A stretch of DNA of 64,000 nt. It comes from Halictus rubicundus. Its lineage: Eukaryota > Arthropoda > Insecta > Hymenoptera > Halictidae. Of the stretch, positions 11,465-22,671 are shown piece after piece. The notes under the pieces are model-generated. The model searched no databases and was not told the origin of the DNA. It saw only the letters and a list, made by a program, of their open reading frames with translations. The position numbers were made by a program, and so were the translations under genes. Location: contig NC_135149.1 in the NCBI RefSeq assembly GCF_050948215.1, positions 9,281,001 to 9,345,000 on the forward strand. Direction: 5' to 3'. Positions within the stretch are counted from its first letter, which is position 1; each line of letters begins with the position of its first letter.

Positions 11465-13516
11465 TATTTACAGGAATCTCGAGTTATACGATGGGTGTCA
11501 GTCTTCTTAACCTCTGTATACATTCATCAGTAGCATTAGGTCAATACCTCCAGTAGCTGTTTAATTCTTCAGGGTCGAAGTACCTTCCAAAAATTGACAC
11601 AAGCTTTCCTAGGCTCACGTACGCCTTGGGTTAGGTCTGATTTTTATCCTTCTCCGATGGTTTCGCAGCAGTAGCACTCGCTCTATTTCTTCATTCTTCA
11701 GGGTTTATACACCTTTTAAAAATTAATGCACCCTTCTTTATTTTATCGAGACATATTTTAAACATAAGCGACCTCATTTTCATACATGCCTCGGTTTATG
11801 TCGGATAGTTTGTCGAATTGTTGTGTCAGTTGATTCTTTTGGATTGTGACTTGTAAACCTAAACTGACTGTTAGAATGAAGTTTTAAACTGACGTTGATT
11901 GGTCTAATTTATGTCACTCACATAAATTGATGTTTAAACTGTGCCCTGTAGACTTGAATCGATTTTTCAGATTTTTAGACTAACGTTCATCGATTGTTGT
12001 TTCGTCCAGCAGAATTTCCGAACGTTTTTAGAATCAATGTCGATCGTTTTGTCAGCATCCGAACGTGATTATCGCGGCAAGAACGAGGGGATGAAACGTA
12101 CAGGGGTTGAAGTAGAGGAGCGAAGACGGCTAGCCGGATTCAATGCCCACGAAATATCGATCGAATTATGCCGGGGCTAATTGGAAATTAAATACATTAG
12201 GTGTCGATGGTTTTAGATACACTGCCGGCGATGTCGTTGCCGGCTGTTTTACGGGGAAAGAAAGTTCTGCTGGAGGGGGTCGAAAGTTTACTTCGCCCGG
12301 TGGACGAGGGGTTGGCGGTTCGGTGAGAATGACTCCGAGAAGTTAGGATCCATGAGAAAGGAGTCTGTAAAGTTGCTGGAACTTTTTAGCAAGAATTAAT
12401 CACCGGAAGATGGTGACTGGTCCTTATTAAATTGCGACCTCGCCATTTATTTCGATGCGGTTAGTCCTAACGATTCAATTTGCGGGACCGGCATTATGCG
12501 AGTAAATTATACGGAATGACATCCGCTGTTACTTAATACCCAGCTCGTTCTCGCATATCTCCAGAACTAACGCGAAATTTTACACCGACGTACGCACACA
12601 CACACAATTATTATTCTGTAGGAAATTTTTGAGAAATTTGACTCTTCTTCTTTCTTTTTAAATTAATTGTTTGGGATCGCATCGGCCACCTGTACGGGTG
12701 ATCAGTGACCTCGTATCGTGATTTATAGTTTCTTATACATTTTGCTGTGCCTTACACAAGAAACTTTAGATCGATGGATTGTCCTTCGTATTATCGCTCA
12801 ATCTTTATTCTTGTGAAATTGAAATTGTACATTTAGATCAGGCTAGAAAGTTATGCGGGTGTTTGTTTTGTGATACGTTGATCTGGAAATGACCGTGTAA
12901 ATTGAGATTATGATCGTGACTAGTGAAAGAAAAATACATTCGTCGAGGCTCGTGCGTTCCAGATTAAAAAATAATAGAACATACTTTTCAGCCACGAGTT
13001 TAGCGTGTGATTAAATGTTTATCATACTGCTTTCTCTGGCGCAATAGGTTTAAATTCATCTATTATTACAATTATTCGAGTACCTTTGTGACCAATAATA
13101 TCAGACAGTATTGTCAGATGACCAATAATATGAAGCGACTTATAAATTGGTTCATACAAAAGCTGTATGAATTTTCAATTTCATCTCAAAATTGTAGGTA
13201 TCATGTAACAATTTCAAGAAGTAAAAAATTCTGAAAAAATGTTTGAAGCATTTTGCGATCACTCATGATCCCCAAATCCCAAAAAGCTCATTAAAAAGTT
13301 AAAATCCCCAGGCATACGGGGTTAACCGTGACGGTCGACACGCGCAAGACTCCATAATTCAGGATTGCGAGGCTCGTTGGAGGGCTCGCTTTAAAAATTG
13401 ATTAACATAATTGGGCTGGTTCCCCGCGAAACCGCTCCCGATCGATCGGGCGTTCATTTCTGTCTGGTCGAAGTCATTGAATCGGCCGACCGGAAACGGT
13501 CGAAAATACGGTGACG

Positions 13517-13575
13517 TTTATGATGCTATTTTTATGCGGCGCTAGGTCCGCCCGCCTTAATTCGCCCGCATAAAA
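13517..13575. promoter_or_regulatory. Possible homeodomain-site cluster
   Basis: TTTATG lies at 13517-13522, TTTTTATGC at 13529-13537 and the inverted GCATAAAA at 13568-13575, all within 60 bases of CpG-rich DNA. TTTATG/TTTTATG-type sites are bound by posterior Hox and Caudal-class homeodomains. The grouping is visible. Function is inferred, and such short sites occur often by chance. Confidence 0.2.
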
Positions 13576-13670
13576 CCGTTCCCGATGTCGAATTCAATTT
13601 TCCCAGCGGCGCGGGACGGCCGCGGGAACAAAAGAGACAAATAAAAATGTGGAAACTATAGCTCTGGGTT

Positions 13671-13682
13671 GGGGGGGGGGGG
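13671..13682 (+). repeat. Poly-G run (12 G)
   Basis: Twelve consecutive G bases are read directly. The length may be uncertain because such runs are error-prone. Confidence 0.9.
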
Positions 13683-13855
13683 TTGGCGGTACAGTGGGGA
13701 GGGGCGCAGAGGCAAAGAGTGTTCCTCGAACGAGCGCTGACTCTCTCCTCGCGACCGAATCGAATTAATCCGGCGCAAAATTAAATACACGCATTCTCAT
13801 TATTACCCGGACAAAAACTGGGAATTCTCGTCACGCGTGCGTCCCCCCCGCCCCT

Positions 13856-13873
13856 CACACACACACACACACA
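13856..13873 (+). repeat. (AC)n microsatellite
   Basis: Nine AC dinucleotides are read directly. Confidence 0.9.
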
Positions 13874-14318
13874 TCGCGGCGCCGCCGCACTTTTTCCACC
13901 GAAAAATATTTTTATCCCCGGCCAAATAAATTATCCCGGCCGTTAATGAATATGCGCAAGCAAAATCGCCTGGCGAACGGCTCGCGATCGAACGAATAGC
14001 GGCGCCCTCGTAAAAATTCGACGCGATGCTGAAAACGTTCCCGACCAATGGCGGCCCGCCCATTGATACTGCCGATGACGCGCTGTGCCACGGCTTTCGC
14101 GTTTCCCTGACTGTGGTAATGTGGATTCGCTGTTTTTTCTTCTCCCGTTTTTTGGCCCCGGCGATCCTGAGTGCGGATTAATTGCTGCTCCCTTGCTGAT
14201 TTGATTTTTTCTCGGTGATGGCTGCTAACTCTCTCGGTCTTTCACTTACTCTACCGATACTGTGATTAGAACTGCTTGATGCCCGTTGGAAATATACAAG
14301 AGCGATCCATTTGAAAGT

Positions 14319-14596
14319 TTTGAAAATATTTTAAATAAAACTTACTCTTTTTCGACAGTGACGGTCTATGGTGGTCACAAATCTTCTCTAGGTGGACGTG
14401 CTTTCGCGCAGCTAAGCTAAATTTTGAATGGCACTAAATATCCTTGAATGATCTTGGAAGAAAAAAGTGTTACAGGTGAGTGAATTCGTCTGGGGATAGG
14501 CTAGACGCTTACCTAAATAAAAATAGAGAATACAGAAAAACGGAATCTCTGAATAAAAACAGAGTAAGCTTTATTTTGAAATATTTTTGCAACGAG
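14319..14596. repeat. Inverted repeat, about 35-base imperfect arms
   Basis: The left arm (about 14319-14353, ttttgaaaatattttaaataa then acttactctttt) matches the reverse complement of the right arm (about 14562-14596, agagtaagctttattttg then aaatatttttgc) at most positions. About 210 bases lie between. No TA or other target duplication could be fixed, so this may be a decayed MITE or a local inversion. Confidence 0.45.
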
Positions 14597-15010
14597 CTGT
14601 AGTTTCGAAAATAATATTGCGTGCAGAACTTCCACTAGCCTGTATACTGCTGTCAATCACGCTTAGGACCAATAACACAACCTTAGAGAGGTCTAGCATC
14701 TACATATGTATGTTTTCTTCGTCACAATACTTGTGCATGCTTACCGAGATCTCAATCTCGGTCAGATAAAATATATATCTCTACAGTCCGATTGAGTACA
14801 AGGAATTCTTCGAAGATTTATGGCTGTTACGGCTCGGCGTCTTATAGTTCAAACTGTTTAGTATTCAGAGTAGTATACATCTAACATGCTTCATTGCTTG
14901 ACCACGTGTGTAGACGTCTTGAAAAGTAGGGACAGATTCTTCTAGGAAATTATGAACAAGAAAGTAATTCCTCTGTCATCCTTATGTCATCCAGTAATTT
15001 TCGTGCAAGT

Positions 15011-15044
15011 GCACTGCGGATTCTATTCATTCACGACAAAAATT
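15011..15044 (+). repeat. E-motif copy
   Basis: gcactgcggattctattcat followed by tcacgacaaaaatt. Matches the consensus GACTGCGGATTTTATGCATT plus TATGATAAAAAT. Confidence 0.6.
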
Positions 15045-16345
15045 AGTGTAGTTTAAAGCAGCAAAAATATTGAAAGTATTAAAATATGTCGATATAACTA
15101 TTGTCAACATGTTAGAAGTTCAAATGTGGAAAATAAATTTGTGCCTTGCTTCTGTAGTCATAAAAATCTACTGTGCGCTAATTACCAAATCCAGCAAATA
15201 GGAAGCAATTGAAAAAGATTTTATCGTCAATAATTTCGTCTTAGAATTAAGTTAGCCTGTCCGATGGATGAAAGGAACGACGGCGTGTCGCATGCTTCAC
15301 AATTTCCGACGAATAGGGGACTCCGTCCGGGTCTGATCGTAGAACGTCCCATTCTACTTAGCGTCCGACAAATTATGAATTGTCTACGAAAAGCCAAGCG
15401 AAACCTTAGCAATATGCAGCCAGGTGCCTCATTACATCGCTATTGACCTGGAATCCTTTATTATCCCTGGTACCCGGAGACGTAATCCAGGCAGTACGGC
15501 AGACGGGGGTGTGGAAACGAGAGACTAGCGCTCATTATACCGCGGAAAATAATCATTATGCCTATTGACCGACGCGCAGGGGCAATTTTATATTTTCTGC
15601 GTACCGAAGTCGTCGTCGGTGAATACGTCTCTGATGACGATTAGTGGCTCCCGGCATCCTTAATGACCACTCACACGCTCGTCCAACGGGACGGTGTGTA
15701 TATGCTTGTGCGTGGCTCCGGTCGCATGCGACGGTGACACGGTGCCTGATATCTAGATCGTTCTAGCCAGCTGAATGTGATGTTTTCAGCGGAGAACATT
15801 TAATTAGGCGTCACGCGAGTTATCAACCGAGAACCGACAGATATTGTTCTGCTGGGTGTTCCTCTTGTTTTTTTTTCTTCGTTGTCCCCCATTTGCTTTT
15901 TGCGACCGGGGTGCGAGCAGAAAATGTGCTCAGGAATGTGTGATCGTGTCGATTGTCGCGATACCGACACTAGGACGTTTGTATCCCATCGTTTCCTCTG
16001 TTCTTTGCTCTTGACGAACAAAAAATTGATTGGAAGTGACGTCAATCACTTTAACTAGGACTTCATGTGTCTGTAACTATATCGAGGATTTTTATTCAGA
16101 ATAAAAATTGGTTACATTAATCGGAAGGTACGGGTATAGTTCTCGCCTCAGTCTTCAAGTCTGTAGTTTACTCAGTCACGATAAAAATTTTCAAGAATAA
16201 GAATTTTAATTTTTATAGATAAGAATGTATTTCTAATTTACTTGTTGTCCTTGATTACGAAGAATATAAATGAAGATTTGACTAAACGCGCAAAGGGACT
16301 CTCAACTCATTCACTATGATTAGTAAAATATAAAACTGTGAAAAC

Positions 16346-16384
16346 ATTGGCATTAGGATTAGGCTTAACATTAGCATTAGGCTA
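16346..16384 (+). repeat. Short TTAGG/CATTAG-rich tract
   Basis: Several imperfect copies of CATTAG/ATTAGG follow each other. The tract resembles the insect telomere unit TTAGG but is short and irregular, so it is at most a degenerate interstitial tract. Confidence 0.35.
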
Positions 16385-17595
16385 TCGTTGCTTAATTAAA
16401 ATTATTAGGGAAAAAATTACACATGCATTTAACACCGGAGCTCTAAACGAGACTGATGTATATTCCTTTACGATAATAACGGGATTGTATTTATTCAGTA
16501 AAGAATCAATTCATTCAGTAAAAAATTTGTGAAGAAAATATTTCTATAGCTTCGCGAATTGTAAAAGAAAAGTCTGAAAATATATTTCATTTTGAAGTCT
16601 GACGAAAAATGATCCATTTCGATCTGCTTTAGTTGAGTTGGTTTTACGCGCAAGTAAAAGACGAGCAGCGTTTCACAACAGGAAGCGTAACAAGTGATTT
16701 GTCGGTCGGATTGTTCTGTGAGACAGCCACGGGATCAGATTTTCAGTCGTTTCGGTGAGAGGCGATCGAGTGAAATTCGAGATTGGAGGTAAAAGCCATT
16801 GCGATGGACAAAGAAAAAGCGACGCCTGGAATTTTAAGTGCACGGGGCGCGTCTCTCCAGCGTCAGGAACGGTTCGTTCCTGACTGTCCGTGGACGAGGA
16901 GAGTGGCAGGGGTCAGTGAAATTGGCCCAACTGGTGATTAGCTGTTCTCAGTATTCCTAATGATAGATCATGTGGCAGCATATACTTACTCTCGTTCATT
17001 CCCGTTTCCACGGGCTCGGACGCGGACCGATTTCAATGAAACGCTGTAAAAGGTAGTTAAGAAACCGCGTGAGAATTCCTCGATATCGAGCATGCACCGT
17101 AGAATGTGGAAGGATCGATCCAGAAATCGAGACCGAATATCGCTAATAACACATAATTAAACTTGACAACTTTCAATATTACTATCGCGTTTAATCGCTC
17201 CAGTAGATCTCCCTGCTAATATTTCATTTAATGAAAATAATCTGTAGAAAGCGCTAACCACGCAATAAGAACATATAGCTGGTAATTAAATCCTGTGTAT
17301 CCATCACAGAAGATTTTCTGTATTCTTTGGATATATCATAAACTTCTGAACCGAGAAAATATTTCATTCAGTGATGAGAAAATTGTTTGTTATAAAAATC
17401 ACATAGGTGTGCTATTCTACTGGCAAATATTTAATTGTTTTTATAATTAGTCTCTAACGTAATGATTTCTTCATAATTTTTTTACTGACAATTTTTTTCA
17501 GTAACAATTTCATGAATAAAGTTGTCCGATAAGTAATTTAATCTGGAATATAATAATTCGGACTGCACAATACAGGAATCTTGGCCCATTCATTA

Positions 17596-17758
17596 CAGTG
17601 AATTCTCGATATATGTCAACAACACGAGTCTTGCCAGCGTCGTGTATCGTCTAGGAGACTTTCCTCTCTTCTTTCGAGCTTCGCGGCCCCGCTGTAGTAG
17701 GGATAATTCCGCGACGTTTATCATCCAGGCCTTGGCGACATAAATAGAGAAATCACTG
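17596..17758 (+). mobile_element. Family A miniature element, copy A4 (internally deleted)
   Basis: It is flanked by TA (17594-17595 and 17759-17760). The left end CAGTGAATTCTCGATATATG and the block acgagtcttgccagcgtcgtg are intact. After cgtctaggagac it skips the cgagccgtgttatg segment and resumes at gagcttcgcggcccc. The right end complements CAGTGATTTCTCTATTTATG. Confidence 0.8.
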
Positions 17759-17842
17759 TATTTCCAATTAATTATACCCTGAAAAAAAGAAAGACAAATA
17801 AGAAAGTTATGACCCGTTAAACAGTGTACACATTTTTTTGGG

Positions 17843-17861
17843 ACACCCTGTAATGGTGTCA
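17843..17861 (-). repeat. TACAGGGTGTCCCAAAAAAA-type end
   Basis: The plus strand reads tttttttgggacaccctgta, so the minus strand reads TACAGGGTGTCCC followed by A residues. CAGGGTGTCCCA strings are common at ends of insect repeats. Here it is isolated, about 85 bases from A4, and no partner end was found. Confidence 0.4.
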
Positions 17862-18099
17862 TTATACAAAGCAGTTTTCAATTTTCTGATCTGCGATAGT
17901 TTCAGCTACGGAAAAAAATGGTTCTCAGAGACGATCGCAGAAAATGTATGCATGTATACAATCTATACAATGTATGTATACAATGTATTTTTCAGTATTT
18001 GTTTCTCGTTTTAATTTTTCTTTTTCCAAGAAATGTTTGTAGCCTGTCCTACCTACCGCGGACGGTCAATTCAACGAGATAGGACGAGATAATATGGTA

Positions 18100-18298
18100 C
18101 AGTTATTTCTCTATATATGTCGCCATGGTCTGGACGATAAACGTCGCGGAATTATCCCCACTACGGGATACGTGGGTACGAACCTCGAGAGACTTCGGAC
18201 ACCGAGGAGTGTAAACATAACACGGCTCGGGTATGTCTCCTGGACGATACATGACGCTGGCAAGACCCGTGTTGGTGACATATATCGAAAATTCACTG
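18100..18298 (-). mobile_element. Family A miniature element, copy A5 (near full length)
   Basis: It is flanked by TA (18098-18099 and 18299-18300). It begins CAGTTATTTCTCTATATATG and carries gataaacgtcgcggaattat, a shortened ctacgggatacgtgg block, gtgtaaacataacacggctc and cgctggcaagacccgtgt. It ends with an inverted CAGTGAATTTTCGATATATG. The copy lies about 260 bp from the mariner element at 18561. Confidence 0.8.
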
Positions 18299-18560
18299 TA
18301 TTTAATTAGCTCTTCTAAACGGAAACAATCAGTATAAAAGAAAGGCTATTCTCAATGTGGCATGGCCAGCTCAAAATAAATGAGCCGCCTCATTGAATGA
18401 TACGCTATCAAGTTATGCACGTTTCGTGGCAAACACATCCAAACCGCAAAGGTGGACTTCACAGTACAATTTTGTAAACCGAGAAGAGAGCATTGCAGTA
18501 TGTTTCATATTGTAGGGACTAGAGATAGTTGAAAAACTGCTGAACACGATTTATGGTGTA

Positions 18561-19849
18561 CGAGGGTGGTCTGAAAAGTTTCCGACCTAACAAAGGTATA
18601 AGGCATTTTTTCCTCAAAATTATTTTTATTTCTCTACATAGTCTCCTTGTAAGTCTATACACTTCTCCCAGCGATGCTCCCATCTCTCCAACCCGTCCAA
18701 ATAGTATTTGCCGTCTTTCTCTGCAAAATAGCTATTTACAAAGGTGATGGCTTTCTCATTTGATGAAAATCTCTGTCCTCCGAGTGCAACTTTTAACTTG
18801 GGGAACGAAAAGAAGTCGCTTGGAGCTAGATCTGGTGAGTAAGGTGGGTGATCGAGCAGTTCAAACCGTAATTCGTCAATTTTTCCCATGGCAATCGTTG
18901 AGTTGTGAGACGACGCATTGTCTTGGTGGAACAAGATTTTTTTTCTGCTAATGTGGCCGTTTTTCCGCAATTTCTGCCTTCAGCCTGTCAAGTATTGATG
19001 CGTAGTATGCTCCTGTAATGGTTTTCCCTTTTTGAAGATAATCAATAAAGATAACTCCACGACTGTCCCAGAAAACAGTCGCCATCACTTTCCCAGCCGA
19101 AGGAACAGCCTTTGCTTTTTTTGGGGCCGATTCCCCATAAGCAGTCCACTGTTTTGACTGCATTTTTGATTCGGGAGTGTAATGGTGTATCCAAGTTTCA
19201 TCAGCAGTAATTAGCCGGCGCCAAAACTCTGATTTATTGCGCCTAAATTGCGCCAAAAGAGCGATCGAAATGTTCATTCGAACACGTTTCTGATCCAACG
19301 TGAGCAAACGCGGCACCCAACGCGCAGACAGCTTTCGCATGCCTAAATCTTCATTCAATATGTGACAAACACGTTCTTTGGATATATTCATGGCCTCTTC
19401 TATCTCTCTAACTTTAATTCGACGGTTGTCGAGCACCATTTGGTGAATTTTAGCGATGTTATCGTCACTGGTTGCAGTTTTTAGGCGTCCCGAACGTTCA
19501 TCGTCACCCAAGCTGGTACGGCCACGTTTAAATTCAGCTGCCCAAAATTTCACGGTGGTAAATGACGGTGCAGAGTTCCCGTATACAGCGTCTAACTCTT
19601 CTTTGATTTGCGTAGGCGTATTGCCTTTCAAAAATAAATATTTAATCACAGTTCGATGCTCGAGTTTTTCCACTTTCACAAAAACACACAGCAACTTACT
19701 CGAACGACTGTTAAACAATAACTGAGCGTCCGAAATGGCTGAAATTTTGGCGAGCACCTGTCAAAGCATGCACAAACACGCTCCAGTACTTTTGTCGACG
19801 AATACTGCCATCTTCATGTTGAGGTCGGAAACTTTTCAGACCACACTCG
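18561..19849 (-). mobile_element. Mariner element 1, near-complete
   Basis: The terminal inverted repeats are 28 bp with one mismatch: CGAGGGTGGTCTGAAAAG and onward at 18561-18588, and its inverted counterpart at 19822-19849 (CGAGTGTGG-type). TA dinucleotides lie directly outside (18559-18560 and 19850-19851), as expected for mariner target duplication. The 1,289-bp length is normal for mariner. The interior is nearly filled by one transposase gene on the minus strand with a single evident frameshift. The near-perfect terminal repeats suggest a relatively recent insertion compared with the other relics in the window. Confidence 0.95.
18626..19757 (-). pseudogene. Mariner DD34D transposase, one frameshift
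   Basis: This encodes a cut-and-paste transposase that would act on the element's terminal repeats. The first frame (19757 down to 18948, 269 codons) has the N-terminal helix-turn-helix region, a WVPRLLT linker motif (residues 147-153) and the first catalytic Asp in TADETW (residue 186). It then stops right after an EKRPH motif. The second frame (18970 down to 18626, 114 codons) resumes at once with FHQDN and the HPPYSPDLAPSD block. The second and third catalytic Asp have exactly 34 residues between them. A one-base indel near 18950-18956, close to an A8 run, explains the break. The family's usual Met start appears to be a GTG codon at 19671-19673, so the open frame begins further upstream and gives an N-terminal extension. 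Total length (about 377 codons) otherwise fits the family's roughly 345. It is probably inactive unless the break is an assembly error. Confidence 0.93.
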
Positions 19850-19894
19850 TACGTGACTAGACAAAGCTATTTTTGAGAGAACTGTTTAGTTTCA

Positions 19895-20210
19895 GAGCCT
19901 GGCATGATTTTAGTTCGAATTAGTCACAGTCTCAATAGCTGCATACGGGTACCATAAATCGTGGAGTGCCGAAGGACCTTCGACGAGAGGGCAGAGGTCG
20001 TCCGCGACCGGAAGAGCCCCACGTGCGCAAGGCATGGAGGACACCAGCGTTATTTGGAACAGATTTTTCCCTAAAAACAAGGACAGAGAGGATGATATAA
20101 GTAGACGGGACCATGGAGACCGGAGTGAATCGTCAGGTATCAGTCCAGACGTCACTCTGTCAGTTGTCCGTTCTTAAAATAAAATCCTTACAACAAATAT
20201 CGCGTGTTCA
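19895..20210 (+). other. Possible promoter/poly(A) module, LTR-like (uncertain)
   Basis: Just outside mariner 1 the sequence holds a TATAAGTAG string at 20096-20104, an initiator-like TATCAGTC at 20138-20145 and AATAAA at 20178-20183. This order resembles insect LTRs, where promoter and polyadenylation signal lie within about 100 bp. The TATA-to-initiator spacing (about 45 bp) is longer than usual. No terminal TG/CA pair, target duplication or second LTR was identified. The minus-strand frames at 19910-20155 have no recognised domain. Confidence 0.25.
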
Positions 20211-20861
20211 CTGAACCAGACTTTAACCACAATATAATTGAAATTACATAAAAATAAATTTGTATCGTCATTTTGTGGAAGTTGTTCGTCTACCAATTCA
20301 TTCAGCAACAAATTGATTATTATCTACGCAGAATTATACTAGCAATGACTTTTTTTCAAGGACCGGTAATTTTGACCGCGCACGGTAGAAATAGGTATAC
20401 GAGAAGTGTCGTTAGGTTAAGCGTTAATAAATCACCATCCGATGTTTTCTCGCAAAACCGCGACGTGTCGAACGTCAAGGCCACCTGTCAGAATGATCTG
20501 ACCCCCGAAAACGAAGCAGCAGAATCGTTTCGCCGCTCTCAAGTTGCTAATCGCGAGTCACGCGGAAACTCGCGGCGGTTAAAACCCGAAAGCAGATTGC
20601 GTTCGACGGTGGTGTTGGTGGTCGGTCGTCGATGTGCCCGCATATACGTGCATTAAAACGAGTCCATCGCCGCGGGCGCTTCTCTGTCGGGGCCGTTGGT
20701 TCCCGGGGACACCGTTTCTTTCCAGGGTAATGCCGTGTGCGGTGAATCATTATTTATTTTTGTGTTTCACGCTGTCGGGTGTACCGCGGACGAAACAGCA
20801 GGAAGAGAGCGAGGGTGGCGTCCCGATGGTGAGAACGAGCGACACACGGTGCAAAAAAAGA

Positions 20862-20920
20862 CAGAGAGGGAGAGAGAGAGAGAGAGTGAGAGTGAGAGTG
20901 TGTGTGTGTGTGTGTGTGTG
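20862..20920 (+). repeat. (GA)n followed by (GT)n microsatellite
   Basis: A GA run (about 20870-20897, interrupted by GT) passes directly into an uninterrupted GT run to 20920. Confidence 0.9.
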
Positions 20921-21063
20921 CAGGGGTGGAGGTGACGCGCGAACGCGGACCCGTCAAGAGAGCAACAAAGAGACAGGCACGGAGTGACGGACGGAGGTGG
21001 AGGACGTTAAAGGGGGAAAGGGCGAAAAAGGGGCGAAAGTCTCAGTGTGTGTGGGTGCCGCTC

Positions 21064-21083
21064 GGGGGGGGGGGGGGGGGGGG
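21064..21083 (+). repeat. Poly-G run (20 G)
   Basis: Twenty G bases in a row are read directly. The run could form quadruplex-like structures, and its exact length is a likely sequencing uncertainty. Confidence 0.9.
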
Positions 21084-21413
21084 AAGAGAGGATGCTTCGG
21101 CGAGCGTCGCTCGAGTAATTATTACGGATTTTCCGGATCTAATTCTCCGGACGGTAACACGACACAATTCACTCACGCAGATTGCGCACGAGAGGATGTA
21201 AATTCCTGTCAGTCGGACGGTCCATTTCATCTCCTCTTTTTCGTCGGCTCCTAACCGACACCGAGGTCGACGCTGGACGATTATTCGGTTTTCCACTTTC
21301 TCCTCTCTGCTCCCAACCCCGCAACGCTCCGACCGCCACGTCTGCTTCTCTGTCTGACTTCCGTCGATGCTCTCTTTCGCTCTCTCCCTCTCTTTCTCTT
21401 TTTCTCTTTAACC

Positions 21414-21469
<56 letters not shown>
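21414..21469 (+). repeat. (TC)n microsatellite, about 56 bp
   Basis: Uninterrupted TC dinucleotides lie within a wider pyrimidine-rich stretch (about 21365-21490). On the minus strand this is a GAGA tract. Confidence 0.95.
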
Positions 21470-21470
<1 letters not shown>

Positions 21471-21710
21471 CTTCTCTCTACTCTTTCTCGGTTTCGTTCC
21501 CCACCTCCCCGTTCCTCTCGGCTTTTAACCGCGATTACGGGTATCTCGAGTAGGCCTCTCGAGATCGAAGTAAAGGTGATTCGTGTTTCCTCGTCCGCCG
21601 ATTTCCTTCGTGCTCGGAATTCAAGGTTGCCGCACCCAGCACCTGAATATTACCTGAATTTCCTCTTAATAGAATTTCGGACTTCATTGGCCCGTAGCAT
21701 TGCACTCTTT

Positions 21711-21713
<3 letters not shown>

Positions 21714-21778
<65 letters not shown>
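21714..21778 (+). repeat. (TC)n microsatellite, about 65 bp
   Basis: A pure TC array only about 245 bp downstream of the previous one, followed by T-rich pyrimidines. Confidence 0.95.
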
Positions 21779-21782
<4 letters not shown>

Positions 21783-22423
21783 CTTTCTTCTCTTTTTCTC
21801 TTGAGTTGAAGTTTTTTTGATCTTTTTCCCCGTTCTTCTTTAATCGCTCCTTCCGCCTCGCTCTTTTCATTCCTACCATTTCCACCAGGCTTTTCAACGA
21901 GGAATAAAGCCCGACGGATCTCGCGGTGATTCTAGTCGACTACCACTTCGCCGCGTATCAGTTACCGCGATTTTCAAATTGTTACCGCTTCCGACGTGAT
22001 CCTGCCCCGTTCATGGCATCAGGGAACTCGCGCAGGCTGTATTTCAGGATGATTGCGGCTGTCCTTGGCAGCTCCTTGGGAGGAGACGAACAATCGTTTA
22101 AACAGGAGCAATCTATTTCTCATTCTAAACGACTGTATTTTTTGAGGAAGAAGTGGAAAAATGAAGAATTTTTTCTTCAATTATTTCTGGTTGCTCCTTA
22201 AATAAAGGCTTTTCAGATTATTCGAACAAGTCAAATTTATTTTACTTTTTAAATGGCTAACATAATTTCCATAGAACAATTAAATTTATATTACAGTGTA
22301 CTTTGGTTTTCATTATTTTCGGTATCTCGAATATAGATTTTTGTTCAAACAGTTTTTTGAAAGAGAAATTGTTAGTGAGGTCATTTGAAGAAACTTTTTC
22401 CGTCCCGAGAATGTTCTCCGCAG

Positions 22424-22546
22424 CTTTGTTAAGAAGTTATTAATGAAAATCGCGGACCAATCCAATTACGGTGCCGACTCGGAATCCACCCACTGTTGCA
22501 GTGATCTGATTAGTCCGCGATTTTCGTGAATAACTCCTTAACAAAG
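22424..22546. repeat. 39-base inverted repeat (hairpin)
   Basis: The left arm 22424-22462 starts ctttgttaagaagttatt and contains gaaaatcgcgga. The right arm 22508-22546 is its complement with about four mismatches. The loop is 45 bases. The arms are too long and too well matched for chance. It may be a MITE end pair or a hairpin transcript. The right flank (tttcagggaagtaccgca) does not continue the match, so the arms define the structure. Confidence 0.7.
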
Positions 22547-22671
22547 TCACCCCTTTCAGGGAAGTACCGCATTTTTGGATCACCGTGTATATAGTTCACA
22601 TATTTTCTTAGAATTCAATTTATGTTTCAAATCTTCATAATATGGCCACTTTTCTAAACTGTGCGTACCCA

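Larger units (their letters stand above)
11467..14318. other. Non-coding stretch with a GC-rich core
   Basis: From 11.5 to 13.3 kb the DNA is mixed to AT-rich without recognisable genes. From 13.32 to 14.1 kb it becomes CpG-rich, with a run of 12 G at 13671-13682 and an (AC)n run at 13856-13873. The minus-strand frame at 13803-14063 crosses the AC repeat and shows no domain. The block could be regulatory. Confidence 0.5.
14597..17595. other. Non-coding stretch, no gene recognised
   Basis: An E-motif copy lies at 15011-15044. A short CATTAG/TTAGG-like tract lies at 16346-16384. Frames at 15227-15446 and 15800-16045 have no domain and are contradicted by frames on the opposite strand or by AT-rich flanks. 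A moderately GC-rich stretch at 15.4-15.8 and 16.6-17.1 kb shows nothing I can name. Confidence 0.5.
20211..22423. other. GC-rich, microsatellite-rich non-coding block
   Basis: From about 20.35 to 21.6 kb the DNA is CpG-rich and holds GA, GT, poly-G and two long TC arrays. Many overlapping frames appear on both strands, but they consist of Ser/Leu, Arg/Glu or Pro runs produced by the repeats. The block could be a promoter or 5' untranslated region of an unseen gene. No exon boundaries could be established. From 21.9 to 22.4 kb it becomes AT-rich. Confidence 0.5.
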
